Part shown: piece after piece, positions 1 to 5,626 of the stretch
Numbering within the stretch: the first letter of the stretch is position 1
How the letters are laid out: every line of letters begins with the position of its first letter
NCBI GenBank assembly: GCA_030633365.1
Contig: DAOVSY010000136.1
Span: 1-7,615 of the forward strand
Direction: 5' to 3'
DNA length: 7,615 nt
Source of the DNA: Spirochaetaceae bacterium
Lineage (GTDB): Bacteria > Spirochaetota > Spirochaetia > B11-G9
The notes under the pieces: model-generated
Databases searched by the model: none
What the model saw: the letters and a program-made list of their open reading frames with translations, nothing else
Told to the model about the DNA's origin: nothing
Made by a program: the position numbers and the translations under genes

Positions 1-807
1 TGCACCAGCAGCTGCCATAACTTCCATTGAAATTCCAGCTTTACCCCCAAAACCACCACCAATGGGAGGAGCAACAACTCGAACATCTTTATGAGCCATA
101 CCAAGAGCAGTAGCCATAATATTACGTTGTGTATGAGGAGACTGAGTGGAATTCCACATAGTAAGTCTACCATCAAGACTGAATTTTGATACAGATATAT
201 GTGTTTCAATACAGGTATGAGCAACATGGGGAATGTGATATTCACCTTCAACAATTTCGTCTGCTTCTGCAAAACCCTTATCAATATCACCCTTACGTAT
301 TCTTCTTAAATGACCAATGTTAGTGCCCGGTTGAGCTTCAAGCCAGGGTTCTATTACATAATTACCAAGATCAGGATGAATTAGTACAGCACCCTCAGCT
401 ACAGAATCATAAGGATCCAAAATTACAGGAAGTTCCTTATATTCCACCTTAATCAGTTTTACTGCATTTTTTGCAATTTCATAAGATGCAGCAACAACTC
501 CGGCAACCTGTTCCCCAACCTGACGGACCCTGTCTACTGGAAATATTGACTTATCTTTAAGGTAAAGACCAAATTTTTCAGGGTAATCTTCTCCTGTAAT
601 AACAACCTTTACTCCAGGCAACTTTTTAGCTTCACTGGTATCTATGCTTATTATTTCTGCATGTGCATATGGAGAGCCAAGAATTGCCATATGCAGAAGG
701 TTTGGACCAAATGCAATATCATCTGTATATTCTGCAGCACCTGTGACTTTCTCTAAGATATCAAGTCTGACTGCGTTATGACCAACAACTTTAAGGTTTT
801 CTTTCAT
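1..807 (-). CDS. xdhA: Xanthine dehydrogenase-type molybdopterin subunit, N-terminal 269 residues (3' end outside window)
   Basis: Large subunit of a molybdenum hydroxylase that would carry the molybdopterin centre where a purine such as hypoxanthine or xanthine is hydroxylated. The visible 269 residues cover the usual N-terminal domain (LEKVTGAAEYTDD at 18-30, SPYAHAEI at 45-52, GEQVAGVVA at 98-106) and the start of the cofactor-binding domain. STQ at 220-222 matches the segment holding the Mo-proximal Gln of xanthine dehydrogenases. GGGFGGK at 250-256 is the hallmark loop; here it is followed by Ala where many members have Glu. The ATG shares one base with the stop of the 2Fe-2S gene (TAATG), and its ribosome binding site AGGAGGGG lies in the last codons of that gene, so translation is probably coupled. 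Roughly two thirds of the protein is missing on the left. Other hydroxylases of the family (nicotinate, aldehyde, 4-hydroxybenzoyl-CoA types) are not excluded; a purine substrate is inferred from the neighbours. Confidence 0.9.
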   Translation of the reverse strand, partial: MKENLKVVGHNAVRLDILEKVTGAAEYTDDIAFGPNLLHMAILGSPYAHAEIISIDTSEAKKLPGVKVVITGEDYPEKFGLYLKDKSIFPVDRVRQVGEQVAGVVAASYEIAKNAVKLIKVEYKELPVILDPYDSVAEGAVLIHPDLGNYVIEPWLEAQPGTNIGHLRRIRKGDIDKGFAEADEIVEGEYHIPHVAHTCIETHISVSKFSLDGRLTMWNSTQSPHTQRNIMATALGMAHKDVRVVAPPIGGGFGGKAGISMEVMAAAGA

Positions 808-1292
808 TATTCCCCTCCTCTGGTGTCTTTGAGGTTGTCTTCTGCAACTTCATTCATTGCATCTACAATATTCTGATAACCTGTACATCGACAGAGATTT
901 CCGGCAAGAGCATGTCTCATCTCTTCCTCATCAGGAGAAGGATTCTTTTCTATAAGCTCTGTAGCAGCCATTATAAATCCCGGAGCACAAAAACCACACT
1001 GAAAGGCATTATGTTTAATAAAGGCTTTCTGTATTTTTGTAGGACCATCTGCCTGAAGACCTTCAAGGGTAACAATACTTTTACCTTCAACTTCCACAGC
1101 AAAAGTTATACATGATCTTACAGAAAGACCATCAATAAGAACTGTACAGGCTCCACATTCTGCAACTCCACATCCAAATTTGGCACTTACTGCACCAAGT
1201 TTATCACGAAGGACATCCAGAAGTTTTTCATTGGATTTTACAGCAACTTCAACAGCCTCTCCATTTAAATTAAATTTCAATATATGATTCAT
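807..1292 (-). CDS. xdhC: Xanthine dehydrogenase-type 2Fe-2S subunit
   Basis: Small electron-transfer subunit that passes electrons from the molybdenum site to FAD through two [2Fe-2S] clusters. The 161-residue length is normal for the separate subunit. The plant-ferredoxin-like N-terminal cluster is held by Cys41, Cys46, Cys49 and Cys61 (GCGVAECGACTVLIDG at 40-55). The helical C-terminal cluster is held by Cys99, Cys102, Cys134 and Cys136 (QCGFCAPG and LCRCTGYQN). All eight ligands are present, so the subunit looks functional. The ATG at 1292 is preceded by AGGGAGGA with good spacing, and only 12 bases separate it from the stop of the FAD gene. It overlaps the molybdopterin gene by one base, so the three genes form a tight FAD - FeS - Mo operon. 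The name follows E. coli usage (XdhC is the FeS subunit); other species use different letters. Confidence 0.95.
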   Translation of the reverse strand: MNHILKFNLNGEAVEVAVKSNEKLLDVLRDKLGAVSAKFGCGVAECGACTVLIDGLSVRSCITFAVEVEGKSIVTLEGLQADGPTKIQKAFIKHNAFQCGFCAPGFIMAATELIEKNPSPDEEEMRHALAGNLCRCTGYQNIVDAMNEVAEDNLKDTRGGE

Positions 1293-1304
1293 CTGACATC
1301 CTCC

Positions 1305-2183
1305 CTATATCAACCGTGTACTTAAAGCAGGTACACCTGTTTCCATTCTGGAAACACTTGCAGTTAGTCCACGTTTAACCATTATCCGGCACATATGGAT
1401 CCGATACTCTTTACTAGACCGAAGGTCTGAAATTGGAGAAATAGCTTCCAAAGCCAGTTCAGCTGCTTCTGCAGCAAGTTCATCAGTAAGCTTTTTACCT
1501 TTAAGAAATTCCTCAGCCTTAGTAGCTCTTACAGGTGTAACAGCAACTGCACTAAGAGAAATTTTATAGTTATTATTTTTATCTACAAAGACAGAAACAC
1601 CAGCCTGAGCCAGATCTTCACCTTCATATCTTCCCATTTTAATATAAACTTCACCAAAATCCTTTACTACAGGAATTTTAAGACCTGTCATAAGTTCATC
1701 ATCTTTAAGAACAGTTCTTTTTACACCTGTAAAAAAATCTTTAACTGAAATTTCTCTTTTTCCATCTTTACCTTCAAGAAAAACTACTGCATCTCTTATA
1801 TAAAGAGGAGCTCCACCTTCTAAAGAAGGAACAGCATTACAAAGATTTCCCACAAGGGTAGCTGTATTTCTAACACCTACAGAAGCAACAAGATCAGCTG
1901 CCTCCCATAATGCCGGAACCGATTTTTTGATTATCTCCGATTCAATAAGCTCTGTCCATGTAACTGCTGCACCAATAAAAATAGCTCCATCTTTCTCTTC
2001 AAGGTATTTTAAAGTTTCTATACCCTTTAGATCGATAACAGCTTCCGGTGTTATTACACCTTTATCCATTGCGATAAAAAGATCTGTTCCGCCTAAAAGG
2101 AAATTAGCCTTTTTGCCATATTCACTTTTACTGGAAATGGCTTCATCTACGGTGGAAGGTTTTATATACCTAAAATTATCCAC
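1305..2183 (-). CDS. xdhB: Xanthine dehydrogenase-type FAD-binding subunit (GTG start)
   Basis: FAD subunit of the same molybdenum hydroxylase. It takes electrons from the 2Fe-2S subunit and hands them to NAD+ or another acceptor. Its 292 residues are the usual size for the CoxM/XdhB family. The first FAD loop is LLGGTDLFIAM at 29-39 and the second is TLVGNLCNAVPS at 109-120, which has Val where TxGGN is more typical. The C-terminal domain ends with the conserved SDLRSSKEYR at 252-261. The start is GTG: no ATG lies close by, and GGAGG sits 7 bases upstream. It is the first gene of the three-gene operon, and its leader contains two promoter candidates and a terminator-like hairpin. The extra 4Fe-4S loop of 4-hydroxybenzoyl-CoA reductases is not seen, which favours an ordinary xanthine dehydrogenase-like enzyme. 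NAD+ as acceptor is assumed from the family. Confidence 0.93.
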   Translation of the reverse strand: MDNFRYIKPSTVDEAISSKSEYGKKANFLLGGTDLFIAMDKGVITPEAVIDLKGIETLKYLEEKDGAIFIGAAVTWTELIESEIIKKSVPALWEAADLVASVGVRNTATLVGNLCNAVPSLEGGAPLYIRDAVVFLEGKDGKREISVKDFFTGVKRTVLKDDELMTGLKIPVVKDFGEVYIKMGRYEGEDLAQAGVSVFVDKNNNYKISLSAVAVTPVRATKAEEFLKGKKLTDELAAEAAELALEAISPISDLRSSKEYRIHMCRIMVKRGLTASVSRMETGVPALSTRLI

Positions 2184-2190
2184 TATCTGG

Positions 2191-2195
2191 CCTCC
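2191..2195 (-). promoter_or_regulatory. Ribosome binding site fixing the GTG start of xdhB
   Basis: GGAGG reads on the minus strand 7 bases before the GTG at 2183-2181. This perfect anti-16S match is the reason for choosing GTG as the initiation codon. Confidence 0.85.
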
Positions 2196-2204
2196 AATTA
2201 ATTT

Positions 2205-2232
2205 ATATTATATTTATTGCTGAAAATTTCAA
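2205..2232 (-). promoter_or_regulatory. Candidate proximal sigma-70 promoter of the xdh operon, with palindromes
   Basis: TTGAAA (2227-2232) and TAATAT (2205-2210) are 16 bases apart on the minus strand, about 20 bases upstream of the xdhB start. The -35 box overlaps the 11-base palindrome TGAAATTTTCA, and slightly wider arms TATTG/CAATA frame 2215-2234, which could be an operator. This would drive xdhBCA downstream of the terminator-like hairpin. The region is very A/T-rich, so a chance match is possible. Confidence 0.45.
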
Positions 2233-2250
2233 TATACTCAATTTAATAGT

Positions 2251-2298
2251 AAAAAAGAAAAAAACCGGTAAATTGACCAGAAATGGAAAGCTTACCAG
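2251..2298 (-). terminator. Terminator or attenuator hairpin between the AllH gene and xdhB
   Basis: On the minus strand CTGGTAA (2298-2292) pairs with TTTACCGG (2272-2265) in a stem of about 7 bp with one G-U pair, followed directly by a T-rich run (2264-2251, one C at 2257). The G-U pair forms only in the minus-strand RNA, which supports that direction. A second CTGGT (2281-2277) can compete for ACCGG in a shorter 5-bp hairpin, so two structures exclude each other. The hairpin follows the AllH gene by about 60 bases. It also lies just downstream of a consensus promoter, so it may act as an attenuator for the xdh genes rather than only as the end of the AllH transcript. Confidence 0.6.
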
Positions 2299-2325
2299 CT
2301 GTTTTTTTATCAGAAATAAAGGAGA

Positions 2326-2353
2326 ATTATAACATGGATAGAGATTATGTCAA
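2326..2353 (-). promoter_or_regulatory. Full-consensus extended -10 promoter upstream of the xdh leader
   Basis: TTGACA (2348-2353), a 16-base spacer and TATAAT (2326-2331), all on the minus strand, with TGT directly before the -10 box (extended -10). Both hexamers match the sigma-70 consensus perfectly, which is rare by chance. It lies in the gap just after the AllH stop codon. Transcription should begin near 2319, giving a leader of about 135 bases before the xdhB GTG, with the hairpin at 2298-2251 starting about 20 bases into the RNA. Confidence 0.75.
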
Positions 2354-2359
2354 ATTAAT

Positions 2360-3190
2360 TCAGTCTATTTTTTCATTTTTTTCTGCAGCCCATAGAAAAC
2401 CAGTTAAAGCATCACTTCCAGATGTAGATCCATGCTTTATTGTATTCTTTACAAGTTCAGAGGGGGAATATTCTCCTTCCAGTAATAATTCTGCAAAATG
2501 TTTTAAATAATAGGGAAAAGAATTATCTAAACCCAGAGAAAGAAGAGTTCTCCCCCCTTCGGTAGTTCCGGTAATTTTAGCTTTTATAGTCTCCCTATTT
2601 ATTAGCTCTGTTCCAGACATAACTTCATAGAGCATTACACCTGTCAGAAAATCATCCCCGGATGGGGTAAATCCAATACCCAGACCAATTAGAAAACTTA
2701 GATCAATTAGCAGTCCATTTGAAAGATCTGCACTGCCTTCAGCTTCTTCCATCTTTTTCACAACAGCATTTGAATACATATTGCCAGCTTTTTGTGTAAT
2801 AACAGGTGACAGCCCCTCTCGGGCAGCAAATTTACTAAAAGTCCTTTTGATAGATACAAAATCAGTATTTATTTTAAAAGAATTCCCGGATATAACACCA
2901 GACCAGACAGAAGCGCCGGATATATCAACAATTATATCCGAAAAAATTATTTTACTACCTTCCCATAAAAAATGACTACCATTGGATATTTCAGAGATTA
3001 ATGAACTAAAACCTGTAATTACCAGTCCAAAATCAGTCATATTATCTATACTATCTACAATTGAGATTAAATATCCTGAAGGGTGAAACAAATTCACTGC
3101 TTTAGAATAGATTGGCTGAACACTTCCTTCCCATTTTGCTACAGGAATAGAAGATCCAATAATATCAGCATAATATATTTTCTTAATCAT
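2360..3190 (-). CDS. allH: DUF2877 protein, AllH-like (oxamate carbamoyltransferase subunit family)
   Basis: Its 276 residues match the DUF2877 family, which includes E. coli AllH (YlbF). That protein is a subunit, with AllF (FdrA) and AllG (YlbE), of the complex that converts oxalurate-derived carbamoyl groups to carbamoyl phosphate and oxamate in allantoin fermentation. Evidence is by motif: AVNLFHPSGYLISI near 31-44 (compare AINLMTESGELLTL in YlbF), the signature GLGIGFTPSGDDFLTG at 169-184, and HGSTSGSDALTGF at 253-265 (compare GHTSGADTLLGF). No signal peptide or membrane segment is seen, so it is probably cytoplasmic. No AllF or AllG partner lies in the window. The ATG has no ribosome binding site, and a -10 box ends only 6 bases upstream, so the mRNA may be leaderless. 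It stands between two terminators as a single-gene unit beside xdh. Family membership is firm; the carbamoyl role here is inferred. Confidence 0.8.
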   Translation of the reverse strand: MIKKIYYADIIGSSIPVAKWEGSVQPIYSKAVNLFHPSGYLISIVDSIDNMTDFGLVITGFSSLISEISNGSHFLWEGSKIIFSDIIVDISGASVWSGVISGNSFKINTDFVSIKRTFSKFAAREGLSPVITQKAGNMYSNAVVKKMEEAEGSADLSNGLLIDLSFLIGLGIGFTPSGDDFLTGVMLYEVMSGTELINRETIKAKITGTTEGGRTLLSLGLDNSFPYYLKHFAELLLEGEYSPSELVKNTIKHGSTSGSDALTGFLWAAEKNEKID

Positions 3191-3196
3191 TCTATT

Positions 3197-3224
3197 ATTT
3201 TACTTCGAATTATCTTAATTTCAA
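3197..3224 (-). promoter_or_regulatory. Candidate promoter of the AllH gene giving a leaderless mRNA
   Basis: TTGAAA (3219-3224), a 16-base spacer and TAAAAT (3197-3202) on the minus strand. Only AATAGA separates the -10 box from the ATG at 3190, so the expected start of transcription coincides with the A of the ATG. The absence of any purine-rich ribosome binding site before this ATG agrees with that reading. Confidence 0.5.
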
Positions 3225-3225
3225 G
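3203..3225. promoter_or_regulatory. Operator-like imperfect palindrome over the AllH promoter
   Basis: On the minus strand CTTGAAATTA and TAATTCGAAG are inverted repeats (8 of 10 positions match) around a 3-base centre. The 23-base site covers exactly the -35 box and the spacer up to the -10 box, where a dimeric repressor would block RNA polymerase. No regulator gene lies in the window. Confidence 0.4.
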
Positions 3226-3228
3226 AAC

Positions 3229-3257
3229 AAAAAAGCCGTCAACAATAAGTCGACGGC
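3229..3257 (-). terminator. Rho-independent terminator of the UraA-like permease gene
   Basis: On the minus strand GCCGTCGAC (3257-3249) pairs with GTTGACGGC (3243-3235) in a 9-bp stem with one G-T pair and a 5-base loop, followed at once by six T (3234-3229). It lies about 20 bases after the permease stop codon and separates the permease from the AllH gene. Confidence 0.92.
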
Positions 3258-3277
3258 CAAATTCCTTTAATTAAAAG

Positions 3278-4513
3278 TTACGCTTTTTTAAAGCTCTTAA
3301 AATTAAGAATAACATTCATTAAGATTCCAACAATTGCAGCAAGCCCAAGGCCGCTTAAAGTAATAGTACCAAATGTAAATGAAGCACCACCGAGACCAAG
3401 TACAAGCATAACAGCTGTTATAATAAGATTTGCCGGTTTTGTAAGATCAATCTGTGCATCAACCATATTTTTGATACCTATTGAAGAGATCATACCAAAA
3501 AGAAGAATTGAAATCCCACCGATAACCGGTCCGGGAATAGTCCCAATAAAGGCTGTAAACTTAGGGATAAGAGAAAGTACTATTGCAAAAACTGCTGCTA
3601 TACGCATAATTACAGGATCTGTAACACCTGTAAGGGCAACAGCACCTGTGTTTTCACTGTATGTTGTATTTGCAGGTCCACCCATAAAAGCAGAAAGAGA
3701 AGTTGCAAGACCATCACCAAGAAGAGTTCTATGGATACCCGGATCTTTGATAAAATCTTTACCAACTATATTTCCAATAACCAGGATATCACCAAAGTGT
3801 TCGACCATGTTAACAAGAGCTATAGGAACGGTCATCAGTATTGCACCTACTGCAAATTTCGGCAGCATAAAACCAGGAAGACCAATCCATGAGGCTGAAA
3901 CTATAGATGAAAAATCCACTACACCAAGAATCATAGAAAGAACGTAACCGGAAATAAGAGCAATCAGAACAGGAAGGGCAGAGAAAAAACCCTTAAAGAA
4001 CATCTTTACAAATACAGAAACAGCAAAGGTAAAAAGTGCAATACCCCATGCCCCATTAACTCCAATCTTTTCTACTATACCAGGAGAATAGGTACCATTG
4101 GCATTAGCTATAGCAACATTCGCCAGTATCAAACCAATCAGAATAATCATTGGACCGGTTACAGCCGGGGGAAGAATTTTGTGAAGAGTTTCGTAAGATA
4201 CAAATCTAAATATAATTGAAACAATTACATACATAAGACCTGCAATTACTATACCGCCTGTTGCATATGCAATATCCCCTGTCTCTGCAGTAATTGCAAT
4301 GATTGCAGGAATAAATGCAAATGAACTTCCAAGGAATACAGGCACCTTGAACTTTGTAATAATGTGAAATAACCAAGTTCCAATACCGGCTGCAAAGAGG
4401 GTAACCCCTACATCAAGCCCTGTAAGAATAGGAACGAGTACTGTAGCACCGAACATAACAAATGTATGCTGAAGTCCAAGTACAACTGTTTTACCACCAA
4501 TTTTTTGTTCCAA
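3278..4513 (-). CDS. uraA: NCS2 nucleobase permease, UraA-like (TTG start)
   Basis: Proton-coupled inner-membrane importer of a nucleobase, most likely uracil. Its 411 residues are hydrophobic throughout and match the 14-helix NCS2 fold. The N-terminal LQHTFVMFGATVLVP (14-28) and LGSSFAFI (61-68) follow E. coli UraA closely. Glu238 (VEHFGD) and Glu287 (NTTYSENTG) correspond to the uracil-binding Glu241 and Glu290 of UraA, and the segment 287-296 fits the NAT signature. Two sites look instead like xanthine carriers: Asp242 where UraA has His245 and XanQ has Asp276, and Asp267 where XanQ has Asp304. A purine or dual substrate is therefore possible. The start is TTG: AAGGAGA lies just upstream at good spacing and no ATG fits. 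The gene has its own extended -10 promoter, a leader stem-loop and a strong terminator, so it is probably transcribed alone. Confidence 0.87.
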   Translation of the reverse strand: MEQKIGGKTVVLGLQHTFVMFGATVLVPILTGLDVGVTLFAAGIGTWLFHIITKFKVPVFLGSSFAFIPAIIAITAETGDIAYATGGIVIAGLMYVIVSIIFRFVSYETLHKILPPAVTGPMIILIGLILANVAIANANGTYSPGIVEKIGVNGAWGIALFTFAVSVFVKMFFKGFFSALPVLIALISGYVLSMILGVVDFSSIVSASWIGLPGFMLPKFAVGAILMTVPIALVNMVEHFGDILVIGNIVGKDFIKDPGIHRTLLGDGLATSLSAFMGGPANTTYSENTGAVALTGVTDPVIMRIAAVFAIVLSLIPKFTAFIGTIPGPVIGGISILLFGMISSIGIKNMVDAQIDLTKPANLIITAVMLVLGLGGASFTFGTITLSGLGLAAIVGILMNVILNFKSFKKA

Positions 4514-4518
4514 AATAG

Positions 4519-4525
4519 TCTCCTT
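4519..4525 (-). promoter_or_regulatory. Ribosome binding site fixing the TTG start of the UraA-like permease
   Basis: AAGGAGA on the minus strand, with GGAG ending 6 bases before the TTG at 4513-4511. No in-frame ATG or GTG has comparable support, and starting here keeps the conserved LQH segment at its normal distance from the N-terminus. Confidence 0.8.
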
Positions 4526-4530
4526 ATTTT

Positions 4531-4575
4531 TTCTATCTCAGGCAGAATTTTAATTACTTCCTGTCCGTAGTAGAA
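4531..4575 (-). promoter_or_regulatory. Leader stem-loop before the UraA-like permease, bulged-A type
   Basis: In the minus-strand RNA UUCUA (4575-4571) pairs with UAGAA (4535-4531), enclosing an inner stem in which GGACAG (4566-4561) pairs with CUGCC (4545-4541), leaving one A bulged. The structure ends about 5 bases before the AAGGAGA ribosome binding site. The same GGACAG/CUGCC arms occur in the leader of the second permease (7331-7372). It matches no riboswitch that I recognise. A role in translation control is inference. Confidence 0.45.
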
Positions 4576-4591
4576 TTTTTAATAAGCACTT

Positions 4592-4619
4592 ATTTTAGCA
4601 TAATATTTTCAAATATCAA
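4592..4619 (-). promoter_or_regulatory. Extended -10 promoter of the UraA-like permease, with a palindrome
   Basis: TTGATA (4614-4619), a 16-base spacer and TAAAAT (4592-4597) on the minus strand, with TGC directly before the -10 box. ATATTTGAAAATAT (4603-4616), a 14-base inverted repeat with a 2-base centre, covers the spacer and the edge of the -35 box and could be an operator. Transcription would start near 4585 and give a leader of about 70 bases. The rest of the gap up to 4716 is A/T-rich; it has a run of seven T on the minus strand (4627-4621) but no convincing stem before it, so the end of the 4717-5166 transcript is not clear. Confidence 0.6.
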
Positions 4620-4716
4620 GAAAAAAACAGATGCTTTTTAGTTTTTATTGATTTTTTATGATTAAATTAGTCATTTTTATGCTTTCATCAGTTTTTTTAA
4701 AAAATTCTAATAACAA

Positions 4717-5166
4717 TCAGCTGAAAAATAACCCGTTTATAGCTTTAGACCACTTTTCAGGATACGGAATTCGTAAACCAACCCTGTCTTTTTCACCTTT
4801 CTCATTAACAAAATTTATTGCAACAATATTACCGTACATATTTTTACCCTTGAAATCATCTGTAGCTGTAATAGATGTCATTTGTTTCCCGGAAACGAAG
4901 ACCTCTTGTTTGTAATATCTGGATATATAATAGAGGCCCTCACTGGATAGACCAAGGGCTCCCATACTGTTAAATGGTATGCCGGGTACAGATTCAACAC
5001 CATAAAAATGAACATTATACGCACTTAAAATGATACTACCTTCACCTAACCTGGTTCGGAGGCGTTTTGCTTCAAGGTTTCTAACAAAAGAGATTGCTAA
5101 AAGAACTACCGTAAAAAGAGCTCCGACTACAAGAGTTCCTATATTACTACTGTTAAATAAATTCAT
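4717..5166 (-). CDS. Unknown membrane-anchored protein with a soluble beta-rich domain
   Basis: I do not recognise this 149-residue protein. It has one N-terminal membrane helix (about 10-28) followed by the basic stretch RNLEAKRLRTR (29-39), which by the positive-inside rule puts the rest in the cytoplasm. Residues 43-149 read as a compact beta-rich domain (GSIILSAYNVHFYG, LGLSSEGLYYISRYY, SITATDDFKGKN, YGNIVAINFVNEKGE) ending in a likely helix (PEKWSKAINGLF). The pattern resembles PH/GRAM-like domains by eye, a weak inference only. It has no catalytic motif. The ATG is preceded at some distance by AGAAGGA, a modest ribosome binding site. It follows the 125-residue membrane protein gene by 64 bases in the same direction and may be cotranscribed with it. 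Codon and base use look like the neighbours, so it is probably a real resident gene. Confidence 0.75.
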   Translation of the reverse strand: MNLFNSSNIGTLVVGALFTVVLLAISFVRNLEAKRLRTRLGEGSIILSAYNVHFYGVESVPGIPFNSMGALGLSSEGLYYISRYYKQEVFVSGKQMTSITATDDFKGKNMYGNIVAINFVNEKGEKDRVGLRIPYPEKWSKAINGLFFS

Positions 5167-5230
5167 TTACTTATCTATCCTTCTTATATTGAAATCTTCT
5201 ATAATATATCAATCTCTTTTTTATCATTTA

Positions 5231-5608
5231 TCACATTCTGGAGAGATAACGGAGAACACGCCATTTTACAATATTATGAAAAAATCCTTTTTCTGATCCA
5301 AGTTCTTTCATAAAAGAGTTTGCAATATCCTCATCACTTATATTTTGTTTTTTTTGTGCTGCAATATGCCCGGAATTTCGTTCAAGTATTTTTTTAATTG
5401 AATTCTGATCATTATCCCTAATCATTGAAAATGATATTAATACAATAATAATAGAAAGTCCAACAGTAATACTAATATCATAGTCAGTCCTTAGTATAAG
5501 TAATCTTAAAAAAGAATCAGGATTACCGGCATTAAATATAAGATAGAAATCTATCATCATAACTATGGCCAGTAAAAAGTATAAAAATTTACGTATAGAA
5601 GTGGACAT
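5231..5608 (-). CDS. Unknown small membrane protein with two predicted helices
   Basis: I do not recognise this 125-residue protein. Two hydrophobic segments are clear: about 6-26 (RKFLYFLLAIVMMIDFYLIF) and 46-63 (ISITVGLSIIIVLISFSM). A hydrophilic tail of about 60 residues follows (64-125), mixed in charge, with a short basic end (WRVLRYLSRM). By the positive-inside rule both ends should face the cytoplasm. There are no cysteines and no known enzymatic motif. The ATG has a strong GGAGG five bases upstream (5614-5618), so the gene is very likely translated. It is the first gene after the terminator of the large permease, so its promoter must lie in or near the repeat island at 5627-5702. The gene for the other unknown membrane-anchored protein follows after 64 bases, suggesting a two-gene unit with a linked function unrelated on its face to nucleobase use. 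Confidence 0.75.
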   Translation of the reverse strand: MSTSIRKFLYFLLAIVMMIDFYLIFNAGNPDSFLRLLILRTDYDISITVGLSIIIVLISFSMIRDNDQNSIKKILERNSGHIAAQKKQNISDEDIANSFMKELGSEKGFFHNIVKWRVLRYLSRM

Positions 5609-5626
5609 TTAACCCTCCGGATTTAT

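Noticed and set aside
2335..2510. Plus-strand reading frame of 58 codons with AAAGGAGA before its ATG
   Set aside because: It runs antisense through the conserved 3' end of the AllH gene, and its product has no recognisable feature. The apparent ribosome binding site is the reverse complement of bases around the consensus minus-strand -10 box.
3471..3947. Plus-strand reading frame of 158 codons
   Set aside because: It lies wholly opposite the UraA-like permease, has no ribosome binding site and gives a Pro-, Ile- and Arg-rich product typical of a shadow frame.
4531..4575. Assignment to a known riboswitch (TPP-like CUGAGA, purine, PyrR-type site)
   Set aside because: Only the short string GAGAUAG resembles any part of these families; the required junctions and conserved loops are absent.
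4621..4690. Terminator for the 149-residue protein gene at the minus-strand T-run
   Set aside because: The only pairing before the T-run is a 4-base match across a loop of more than 50 bases, which is too weak to call.
5183..5212. Possible promoter TTGATA-18-TATAAG before the 149-residue protein gene
   Set aside because: Its -10 box overlaps the AGAAGGA ribosome binding site, so a transcript starting there would lack that site; cotranscription from the preceding gene is simpler.
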